64,000 nt of DNA from assembly GCA_013146195.2 (NCBI GenBank), contig CM028382.1, positions 58,393,027 to 58,457,026 of the forward strand. Direction: 5' to 3'. Source of the stretch: Codonopsis lanceolata. Lineage: Eukaryota > Streptophyta > Magnoliopsida > Asterales > Campanulaceae. The position numbers were made by a program, and so were the translations under genes. The first letter of the stretch is position 1. Every line of letters starts with the position of its first letter. This document shows positions 10,698-18,870 of the stretch, in pieces. The notes under the pieces were generated by a model that searched no databases, was not told the DNA's origin, and saw only the letters and a program-made list of their open reading frames with translations.

Positions 10698-11084
10698 CTA
10701 AATAAAGTGATCACCGTTTAGTCTTCTGATACAAATAAGATGTGGATCATTTGGGGGTTCCTCAATGGTAAATACGTATAACAATGTTTTTTTATCTAAT
10801 ACCATGAAAGCAATGTTGTAGTACGAAGTCACCAAATAACTCATATCATTTGCATTAAACCAATATGTCTTGGCAGCACTAATGTCGTTGTATTGTAGAC
10901 TCGCGTTCACTTTAGTAACACGATTACGTTCAATTAAGACACATGAGTACAACTCCTGGCTTGATATCAACTCCATCGACAAGTCTGCTTGAACCCTGCT
11001 CCATGACCCCTCACTTCTATAGATAAACCCTGCTACGACACGAAAATCGCAATGACCGTCACCAATGATATTTATTGTGCCCAA
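10698..11084 (-). CDS. OTU-like cysteine protease domain (MULE-associated)
   Basis: An open frame of 128 codons resembling an ovarian-tumour (OTU) protease domain, the deubiquitinase-like fold found at the C-terminus of some plant Mutator-like transposases. The catalytic D-x-x-C box is visible as GDGHCDFRVVAG near residue 10, followed by WSRVQADL; the C-terminal NGDHFI ends the protein and would supply the catalytic His. The upstream frame continues past the first ATG (PFILG and, after a stop, FPKEF), so the ATG at 11084 is probably internal and the domain was once joined to the transposase at 11430-13710. The domain is free of stops although the transposase is broken. If translated it would lack an N-terminal partner. 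Activity is inferred only from motifs. Confidence 0.6.
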   Translation of the reverse strand: MGTINIIGDGHCDFRVVAGFIYRSEGSWSRVQADLSMELISSQELYSCVLIERNRVTKVNASLQYNDISAAKTYWFNANDMSYLVTSYYNIAFMVLDKKTLLYVFTIEEPPNDPHLICIRRLNGDHFI

Positions 11085-11193
11085 TATGAAAGGCTAAAAC
11101 TCCTTCGGGAATTACTCAACATAATTACCACTAGCTTTTCTGGGTCTGGTACATGGTCACACAACCTATTGAAAGTTAAAACATATTAAATTC

Positions 11194-11194
<1 letters not shown>

Positions 11195-11236
<42 letters not shown>
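11195..11236. repeat. (TA)n microsatellite
   Basis: Uninterrupted TA repeat of about 21 units in the intron or spacer between the OTU and SWIM parts of the MULE remnant. Confidence 0.95.
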
Positions 11237-11239
<3 letters not shown>

Positions 11240-11429
11240 GATTAAATTGAAAGTAAAAAAGATTAATATTTGTATCTTTTCCTTAGGCTGTAGAACTGTA
11301 GTGAACGTGGGAGGCTGCTGCGATGGACTATTCTCGTATAGCAATCCTTGATCACAAGGGGAACAACTATCTATCATCGACTCCACATGCTCAAACAAAC
11401 TCGGATCACACTTGGTTGATTTTTAATTT

Positions 11430-13710
11430 TTTACCTTCGAAGGCTTCGAACGACCACGAGTGCAAGCCTCATCCTGTGGAACAATTAAGGAGTTTGTTCA
11501 CGCCTCTTTCACCTCCATCATTCTTTTATTGATTAACAACGTTTCTGACTCAGCAGCGTTCTCATAATATTCACGAATCTCATCATATGTGTTATTGAAT
11601 CGATTGTCCATATCCAGCTTCACTGAAACTTCAACATTCTCAGGAGTAGGTAACATATCTAATTTCCTCCAAAATGAATCAACCTGATCAAGGGGAATTG
11701 GTACATCATTTCTCTTATACTCAGCAATCTCATGACGGCAAGACAACCCACATGTCTTTCGAAGTACACAACAACGGGTCTATATAACCATCTTCAATTA
11801 TATTGGTCGTCTCTATATCATACTCAATGCATGAATAAACACCAAACCTCGAAGGTGTTGAAATAGAATCGATATGTATTTTGGAAGAACCACTATAAGG
11901 TTCTTCATGAATGACACCTTGATGGCAATGTGAGATGTCTCAATGAGGGTGTGCAAATGTCTCCAACATGTCTCAAAGTCACATTGACTTGATTTCAGAT
12001 GTCTTTTCAAAGCTGCATGTTGACTCTCCACCTTGAAATAAGATACAATTAATATTTGTATTTCATGACAAAATTTATAGAAAACAATGAAATGTTGACA
12101 ACATTTAAATACATGTTTGTTGTGTTGTTGTCGAAGTGCATTACATTATTCGTCTAAAGTGACACAAAATCTTTCCTTGTACGGCTGTATCCATTGCTTC
12201 ATGGCGTACTCAACCGCAACGGGATAATCACTAAAATCCAACTAAAATCTCTTCAGGTATTCTTCATATGTTGTCTCATTTTTTGCATCCACCAAAAAAT
12301 TCCAACAAATGCTATATTGATCCCATTGCACTTTCGTGCGAAAAGTATTTCTTACAATTCGCAAGGATGTTTTTGTTGATATGCCACCGACAAAGGAACT
12401 GTTGTGAGGTAGGAAAAAATAACTCTATTGCATTTATTAACGCATGATTTCTATCAGTTACTATCACATGAGGCAAGGAGGATTGATTCATCAAAGCTTT
12501 GAAGATACCAAGCGCCCAAATATAGTTACCTTGCACCTCTGACCCCATATAGGGAGCTCCAACAAAAAATGTCATATTTGTCGACGTGATACTAACAATC
12601 TCCAACAAAGGTAACTTATATCTATTTTTCTAGTAAGTGCAATCAATGAAGAGAACCTAGGGAAAAGAACGCAATAGCTCAACGCTCATTCGATGAGCAA
12701 AAAGCAAATCTAGAACAGTGTTATAGTTTTCTCACATCTCCTATGATGGTAGTAATATTTATGCTCCATGAATTTTGCCACAAGCTGCTGCATTTGCGAT
12801 CGACCATCACGCTCGATAATTTTATTCTTCATACGAGCGTTGTAAATAGTCTGTATTGAAGACTTATTACTTTGAAACTTCTCGTCTAAACCTTGCAAAA
12901 TGTCCTTGGGCCTTGAATTGACATGTAACATGTCAAGAACATAAACCTTCTCCTGGTCTGATAATCGACCAACAAATGAGTGGCCATGCATGTGAGGGGC
13001 CTCAGTAGGACAAGGCCGGCCCTGAACATTCAGAGGCCCACGGGCGAAAAAAAATAAAAGGGCCCTTTTATTGATTTTTTTTTTTTGACATAGATAAGAG
13101 AGTAGAAGTGTAGAACACATGACCACACAACCAACAAAATAGAACCTTAACCATTGAACCAACTAAATATATTATAATTGTATATACATTATATATTATG
13201 CACTTTACAGACCAGCCCAATTAATAATTAATAAAAAGTTAAAAACAACTTCCAAGGTTTCAAACTTGAGACCTTAACCAACATAGGCTCGAGCTTTGAC
13301 CATTAATGCAACCAAACACTTATGAAAAGCTTTAACAATAAATTTTATATATAATGTATAATGTAATTTTTACAAATTTGGGGCCCCCTTGCCCCTCTAG
13401 ACATACCTCAGGGCCGGCCCTGCGGCAGGGTTATGCAATCCACATTCAACCTGTAGTTCTCATACTCCTTCACATAATTGTATACACTTCAAACAAAATG
13501 GACAACCACATTTTTTCGATCCACGTTCTCTCTTGCTATCATTTGTTACTTTACTCGAATCATCAACCTTTTCTAATGAGGTTGCCCACCAAGTTTACAA
13601 CCCAAAGTCAGCCGAGGTCCTCTATTTGTCGTACTATTATTAGACCTAGTAATTACTATCACAAGCTCATTCTCCCTTCTGGTCGCACGCACCCAATCAA
13701 ATAAATCATC
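11430..13710 (-). pseudogene. Mutator-like (MULE) transposase pseudogene
   Basis: Minus-strand remnant of a MULE transposase with a FAR1-like N-terminal domain. In order: WDDLFDWVRATRRENE and KKCGCPF...VECGLHN (FAR1/WRKY-GCM1-like zinc finger, about 13430-13710); GHSFVGRLS, RPKDIL and TIYNAR (about 12780-12990); the MULE core with VLFIDCTY (first catalytic Asp, about 12640), LLEIVSITSTNMTF, NYIWAL, VIVTDRN (second Asp) and FLCRWHINKNILANCKK (12312-12660); VESQHAALKRHLKSSQ-like (11960-12031); a SWIM finger ending SCRHEIAEY with IPLDQVDSFWRKLD (11640-11746); and a basic RGRSKPSK tail near 11440. Premature stops (two flanking IDCTY, several in the N-terminus), frameshifts and a 412-bp MITE at 13011-13422 destroy it. 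Downstream on the same strand is the OTU domain. Terminal inverted repeats of the MULE could not be identified. Confidence 0.8.
13011..13422. mobile_element. hAT-like MITE inside the MULE transposase
   Basis: The 412-bp element starts CAAGGCCGGCCCTGA and ends with its near-inverse TCAGGGCCGGCCCTG. Next to the ends are GGCCC-rich words (AGAGGCCCACGGGCG; GGGGCCCCCTTGCCCC). The 8-base flanks CAGTAGGA and CGGCAGGG match at five of eight positions, a plausible decayed hAT duplication. Removing it joins the FAR1-like finger end (GLHN) to the GHSFVGRLS segment of the transposase, which supports the boundaries. No coding capacity. Confidence 0.75.
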
Positions 13711-13846
13711 CCAAGATGAAAAATAGGAGTGATTTATGAACACATTAATGTAATCTATAACAATCTATTGTTGAAGAGGAATGATAATAACAATGGAAGA
13801 AATTAACAATCTAATTTATTATAATGACTAAAAGTTATATTATTAT

Positions 13847-13849
<3 letters not shown>

Positions 13850-13912
<63 letters not shown>
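13850..13912. repeat. Compound (TA)n(GT)n microsatellite
   Basis: About 15 TA units followed by about 15 GT units, at the start of the right copy of the 430-bp direct repeat. Confidence 0.95.
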
Positions 13913-13915
<3 letters not shown>

Positions 13916-14199
13916 TGATTATACATAATTGATTAGCGGTGTAAGTGGTACGGTCAAACCGAACCGAACCACTCGGTTTGGTTTGGTTTGGTTTGGTTTT
14001 GTAGTTTATATAAATTATTTTTAATGAAATTAACTAACATTAAAAATAAGATTTTAATTTGGAATTAACATCCAAATTAGGAAATAACCTACTAACAACA
14101 AATTATCATAAATAAAACAATGCAAATTATAAAATAAATACAAACAATGGAAACAATAATAGTTCTCCAACAATCAAGATTTTTTTTTGTTTAGCATGT

Positions 14200-14268
<69 letters not shown>

Positions 14269-14986
14269 GAATAAATCAAATGGCTAGATTATATAAATAA
14301 GATGATCCAAATGTTCAAAATAGTTAATAAATGTAATATAACATATATTATATAATAAATAAATAAACATATATATATGTGTGTGTGTGTGTGTGTTGGT
14401 TCGATACCAAAAACCGTGAACCGAACCGAACCGGGTGGTTTTCCAATTTTTGAAACCGAAATCAAACCGTCTTCGACCAAAATCGAACCAAACCGACTGG
14501 TTTGGTTTGGTTCGATTTGGTTCTGTGGTTCGGTGGTTCCGATTTACACCCGTATAATTGATTATACATACCTCTTGGATTCTCCCATCAAAGAAAAATG
14601 AAAACTGCTACGGAGCCCCCACGCAATTGGTATAATTAGAAAAAAAAAACAAAATATATGGTTTCACCATTTAATAAATAGGTTTTTTGATTTTAAATTT
14701 TTTATAATAGCTCGAAAAATAGAATAGGAAAGAGAAAATACATTTTAAAATAAGTGTAATTATGTCTCAATTTTACATTGACTTTAGTTCAAAGCCACCG
14801 AACAGCCTTAGTATTTTACAATTTTACTTGAACATTAGCTATTACATTGAAATGATGATTTTAATGTTAGTTAATTAAGTTATGTTTAATATCAATAGAC
14901 TTCAACATGCCTTAATTTCTCGGGCCCGCCTAGGCGCTATGCCCTGGTTTGACGTCTAGCATAACATCCGCCTAACGAATTTTAAA
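13903..14986 (+). repeat. Right copy of the direct repeat, interrupted by a MITE
   Basis: 13903-13935 and 14554-14986 together match 7725-8172. The interruption (13936-14553) is a separate insertion with an 11-bp duplication. One patch differs: at 14889-14911 the right copy carries a 23-base word identical to the 3' coding end of the FNR pseudogene, where the left copy has unrelated sequence. Confidence 0.8.
13936..14553. mobile_element. 618-bp MITE with GGTGTAA ends and 11-bp TSD
   Basis: Flanked by ATAATTGATTA on both sides (13925-13935 and 14554-14564), which occurs only once in the uninterrupted left repeat copy at about 7746-7756, so filled and empty sites can be compared directly. The ends read GCGGTGTAAG and TTACACCCGT (inverse ACGGGTGTAA). 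Subterminal arrays of GGTTTGGTTTGG and CCGAACCGAACC lie in opposite orientation at the two ends. A (TA)n run of about 60 bases sits inside (14203-14265), with a GT run at 14377-14396. No coding capacity; the superfamily is uncertain. Confidence 0.8.
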
Positions 14987-15447
14987 ACCTTAGTAAATCT
15001 ATTTCTTATTAATGAGGCAATTTGCTCACAAACTCCACTAAAAATAAAGCATCAGAACTGCTTGTCAAATGTTAAGGTCACATAAATTACAATCAAATGT
15101 TACACAGTACCTAACAGGAAGAAGAGCATCAATACCTACTTCCTAATGTATCTTCAAACGTTGGAATAATGTATGGAAAGATAATTCATGGATGTGATAT
15201 CAATAGACTATAGTCGAGAAGTACTAAGGGTGGTCCATCAGGTCTATAGAGAACTTCTTCGATCCCTTTGATTGTAGCCTAGGTCGGACACGTCTTCAAC
15301 CTAAAGTATCCGAAAGTATCTGTGTCACGGATACGGACAGATACGCTAGGTTGAAGGAGCATCCGTGCAACCTAGATTTGTAGCCTATAGAGAACGAGTT
15401 CGAACCCTTTAATTGTAGCCTGGTACCATAGAAATGAAAAGTAGATA
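14987..15447 (-). other. Presumed FNR 3' UTR/flank with a 97-bp insertion
   Basis: This lies immediately downstream of the FNR stop (minus strand) and has no gene of its own. A small palindromic insertion at 15279-15375 (begins CTAGGTCGGACACG, ends CGTGCAACCTAG; inner inverted words CTTCAACCTA and TAGGTTGAAG) is flanked by direct copies of about 39 bases (15242-15280 and 15384-15421; TATAGAGAAC then CCCTTT, ATTGTAGCCT). Confidence 0.45.
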
Positions 15448-15629
15448 TCAATAGACTTCAACATGCCACTGTTTGTTCTTTTTAGTTGAGAAAGTTTTGC
15501 ATCCCAACTCTCCCCTCTTTGTTCCACCACCATCTTTAAGGTGTTCTGGATTCCCAGCATCATCCCCTTAAGCCCGCGGAAATAGATGTGGGCCCCACCA
15601 TCCAATAGTTTGAATATCTCGTCGCTATA
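15448..15629 (-). pseudogene. RFNR: Root-type ferredoxin-NADP reductase, last-exon 3' part
   Basis: C-terminal end of a plastid ferredoxin-NADP+ reductase of the root (heterotrophic) type, the flavoenzyme that passes electrons between NADPH and ferredoxin. The frame reads DEIFKLLDGGAHIYF, RGLKGMM, EQRGESW and KLSQL. Then one base is missing from an A-run, so the family's invariant C-terminus (QWHVEVY, stop) is found in the next frame with its TGA at 15448-15450. The Cys conserved in the family's CGLKGM motif, close to the nicotinamide site, is Arg here. The piece continues exactly at 28283-28603 beyond the copia element, whose 5-bp duplication CTATA is at 15625-15629 and 28283-28287. With two frameshifts and a 12.6-kb insertion the gene is dead. 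Confidence 0.9.
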
Positions 15630-16703
15630 TTTTAGAAAATGGTATAGGGAAAACAATAATAATCAAATATAGAATGGATACAGTTGGAAAGGTTACTACT
15701 GTAAGTCAAGGTCTACAGGTAGAGATCAGGTCTGCAGGTAGACTTCGGGTGCCGCTTGGTAGACTTCGGTTGTGCTTGAGTAGACTTCGTGCATTTGGTA
15801 AACTTCGATTGCGAGGTAAACTTCAGTGCGCATTGGTAGACTTCTGTCTTGAGGTAGACTTCAGGTATACCGCTGGTAGTCTTCAGTTGTGTAGGTAGAC
15901 TTCAGGTCTACCGCTAGTGGATTGAAGTTAACTGGTCCGAGGCCTGTGTCATGCACAGTTTCCTTAAAACAAATTCGTCCCTTCCTGTCTATGCTTGGAA
16001 GCTGTAATGGACGTCTGTCTCCCAGGATACAACGGAGAGACCGGAGAAACCTTTAGCACCAAGGGTTCCGGCGAACTGAAGTTGTGTCTGACTCTATCAC
16101 AATAAGAAAGCAGGAGGCCAAAGAATTCGCTCTACGAATTTTGCAGAATGCAGAAGTGAAATGGATATTGTCAAAACTGTGTCTTCCAATTATGGATGGC
16201 ATCTCCTTTTATAGGAGTAGACAAGAGACTGAATTAATAACCACATTAATGATGAAATAAATTCATCATCAATAGGTCTGATCAGGCATTAAATGCGAGC
16301 AGGGCAAATTTGGTCCGACATTCGGTCGCGGGGCCGCATTACGAGTACGGTATCGAAGGCTAAAGCTGGACCATGATTTGCACCCCCTCAAAGGCGGCGT
16401 GCGAGAGAGAGCCTCTATTCTATACAAGCTTATCCTTACAACATAAGGCACTTGTATATAAACCACTCAAGTTTTTGTTAATCTTCAAATGTGGGATAAA
16501 CCCACTTCCAACAACCACACTTTAATCAATCATAACTTATTTATCCAAACACCAAATTGGACAAATAAATATATGATTTCGATGTTCTCACGGAGTAGAA
16601 CGCGATTCCACAATTACCCTTGTCATTACACAAACGACATGCGAAGAAATCCGTGCCACAAATTGCACAATTTCATTCTTTAAAAAACACAATTTTTCCA
16701 ACA
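15630..16703 (-). repeat. Copia 3' LTR
   Basis: It matches 27214-28282 over its length. It starts (minus strand) TGTTGGAAAAATTGTG at 16703 and ends near 15630, where the expected terminal CA reads AA. A TATAAAAG box lies at 16206-16213 (minus). The U5 side (15690-15920) is an irregular tandem array of a word like GGTAGACTTC(A/G)G, at least ten copies, which differs in copy number from the other LTR. The LTRs also differ in a cluster at about 16270-16390. The short open frames inside (15674-15898, 16489-16683) are LTR sequence. Confidence 0.9.
16206..16213 (-). promoter_or_regulatory. TATA box in copia 3' LTR
   Basis: TATAAAAG on the minus strand, followed by GAGATGCC; conserved in both LTRs (27778-27785 in the 5' LTR). 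Confidence 0.6.
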
Positions 16704-16716
16704 ATCTCCCACAAGA
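16704..16716 (-). other. Copia polypurine tract
   Basis: On the minus strand CTTGTGGGAGAT directly precedes the TGTTGG start of the 3' LTR, the usual primer site for plus-strand synthesis in plant copia elements. Confidence 0.75.
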
Positions 16717-17199
16717 AGGAAATTGAAGAATATGGTGATAAAGTCCAGTAGTTGAAACCTGCATAGGATAGGTAGGTGTTACCCTTTGAACCTTCCCTTG
16801 AAAAAGCATATTTACTTTACTGGCTGATCAGTAGACATGATGTCTTTGAACTGTTCTGCCGTTAGTGTAAACGATCATATACTTTACACAGGAATCTTCC
16901 TGACACAATTCAGTTCTCATAGCTATGTTCATTCATGGCCTTGAACATACGCTGGTTACGTGAGAGGGTCTAAGAATTGAGCCTCACACAATTCTCTTCG
17001 AAGCGGCCCCACTTCTCTCTCACATAGGTGATTCTTACTTAGGAATCATTAAAAGCCATATGCTTATCCTCCTACACACGAGCATCACTGTTATGAGGGA
17101 TGACCCCCACAGTGAAGCTAAGAGTCTTTTTACAATTAGGTTGTCCCTTTGAACCAAGATCTTGGGATCTCCGGTCAACAAGGTTGGGTTTCCATTGTA

Positions 17200-18318
17200 T
17201 CAACTCATATCCAGAGGCTTAAGTCTCATTCCTTTGGAAGACTTATCAACCAACTCTCTATTTAACCCTTTGGTTAACGGATCTGCTAAATTATCCTTTG
17301 ACTTCACAAAGTCAATAGAGATAGTTCCAGTTGAGAGTAGTTGTCTAATGGTATTATGTCTACGACGTATATGTCTAGACTTACCATTATTCATATTGCT
17401 CTGTGCCCTGCCAATTGCTGATTGACTATCACAATGTATGCAGATTGCAGGCACATGTTTTGTCCATCTTGGAACATCTTCTAAAAATTGACGTAGCCAT
17501 TCAGCCTCTTCACCACTTTTGTCTAGAGCTATGAACTCAGACTCCATCGTGGATCTAGCTATGACATTTTGCTTAGAAGATTTCCATGATATGGATGCAC
17601 CCGCCAGAGTGAATACAAACCCACTGGTAGACCTTGAGTCTTTAATATCTGAGATCCAATTTGCATCACAGTATCCTTCAATCACTGTTGTATCTCTTGT
17701 ATAGTGCAGTCCATAATTACGAGTATATCTCAAATACCTTAGTACTCTGACTATCGCTTTCCAGTGATCAGTCCCAGGATTACTCGTATATCTAGTCAAT
17801 TTACTCACAACATAGGCAATGTCTGGTCTTGTACAACTCATTAAGTACATCAGACTTCCTATGATTCTTGAGTATTCTACCTGAGAGATAGTTTCACCTC
17901 TATTCTTTGATAGATGAAGACTAGTGTCAATAGGAGTTCTAGCTATTGCAACGTCATCCTTGCTAAATTTCTCAAGAATTTTATCCACGTAGTGTGACTG
18001 ACTTAAAGTAAGTCCATTTGAAATTCTAGAAATTTTAACACCAAGGATTACATCAGCTAACCCCATATCTTTCATGTCAAATTTAGAGTTTAACATGTAT
18101 TTTGTAGATTTAATCATATTATCATTGCTTCCAATGATAAGCATGTCGTCTACATAAAGACATAAAATGACATAGCCATTTTCAGTGTCCTTTACATAAA
18201 CACATTTATCACACTCATCGATCTTAAATCCACAACCCAACATGACATTATCAAATTTCTCATGCCATTGTTTTGGTGCTTGTTTTAAGCCATACAAAGA
18301 CTTAACCAACTTACACAC
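17200..18318 (-). CDS. Copia reverse transcriptase C-part and RNase H
   Basis: A 372-codon open frame covering the palm/thumb of copia RT and the RNase H domain. SLYGLKQAPKQWHEKF starts it, the RT catalytic YVDDMLIIGSN lies near residue 55, and YVDKILEKF and IGSLMYLMSCTRPDIAYVV follow. RNase H shows GYCDANW, STSGFVF, ARSTMESEFIAL, HCDSQSAI and SRHIRRRHNTIRQL, ending NLADPLTKGL. The ATG at 18318 is internal: the N-terminal RT part is at 18311-18580 in another frame, so a frameshift near 18320 separates them. The 3' end lies about 500 bases before the polypurine tract. This is one of the longest preserved frames in the window. Confidence 0.92.
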   Translation of the reverse strand: MCKLVKSLYGLKQAPKQWHEKFDNVMLGCGFKIDECDKCVYVKDTENGYVILCLYVDDMLIIGSNDNMIKSTKYMLNSKFDMKDMGLADVILGVKISRISNGLTLSQSHYVDKILEKFSKDDVAIARTPIDTSLHLSKNRGETISQVEYSRIIGSLMYLMSCTRPDIAYVVSKLTRYTSNPGTDHWKAIVRVLRYLRYTRNYGLHYTRDTTVIEGYCDANWISDIKDSRSTSGFVFTLAGASISWKSSKQNVIARSTMESEFIALDKSGEEAEWLRQFLEDVPRWTKHVPAICIHCDSQSAIGRAQSNMNNGKSRHIRRRHNTIRQLLSTGTISIDFVKSKDNLADPLTKGLNRELVDKSSKGMRLKPLDMS

Positions 18319-18607
18319 TTTGTTTTCTTGCCTCGAGCGAAAAACCCTTCAGTTGTTCCATGTAAATCTCTTCTTCTAAATCACCATTAAGAAAAGCAGT
18401 CTTTACATCCATTTGATGTACTTCAAGATTCCGCAATGCGGCAATTGCAAGTACTATCCTTATTGATGTTATTCTCGTAACTGGAGAATACGTATCAAAG
18501 TAATCAAGACCTTCACGTTGCCTGTAACCTTTTATTACAAGTCTGGCCTTATACTTATCAATTGATCCATCTGCTTTCATCTTCCTTTTGAAAATCCACT
18601 TATATCC
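18311..18607 (-). CDS. Copia reverse transcriptase N-part
   Basis: Codons for the start of the RT domain: WIFKRKMKADG, KARLVIKGYRQ, and the first catalytic Asp in VHQMDVKTAFLNGDLEEE, followed by MEQLKGF. The reading starts at the LINE insertion point: the codons for GYKWIF are the LINE's target duplication (18592-18607). A frameshift after KGFSLEARKQ moves to the frame of 17200-18318. Upstream residues (DLPPGSKPLGYK) are found beyond the LINE at 24495-24540. Confidence 0.88.
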   Translation of the reverse strand, partial: GYKWIFKRKMKADGSIDKYKARLVIKGYRQREGLDYFDTYSPVTRITSIRIVLAIAALRNLEVHQMDVKTAFLNGDLEEEIYMEQLKGFSLEARKQSV

Positions 18608-18870
18608 TTTTTTTTTTTTTTAAAAGAAGCAGGACGACACCTGCAGCAATTTATTAAAAACTAAACCAATAACAAACAAGAGGGGGACAACCAGCCTGAC
18701 CCAAGAAGGGGGGACAAAGGAGCCTTACCTCGAAAAGCAGGAAATACAAACTCATTTCCTAAAACTATATAAACCAGAGGCATCAAAAGCGAAAACCTTT
18801 TTAACAGCTAAAGGTAACGCTAAATAATCTGAAAACACTATCTGCCTCTCATGCATGTGCGCCTCAGCAG

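Noticed and set aside
16489..16683. 64-codon frame present twice (also 28068-28262)
   Set aside because: Both copies lie in the two LTRs of the same copia element, so duplication is expected and says nothing about selection.
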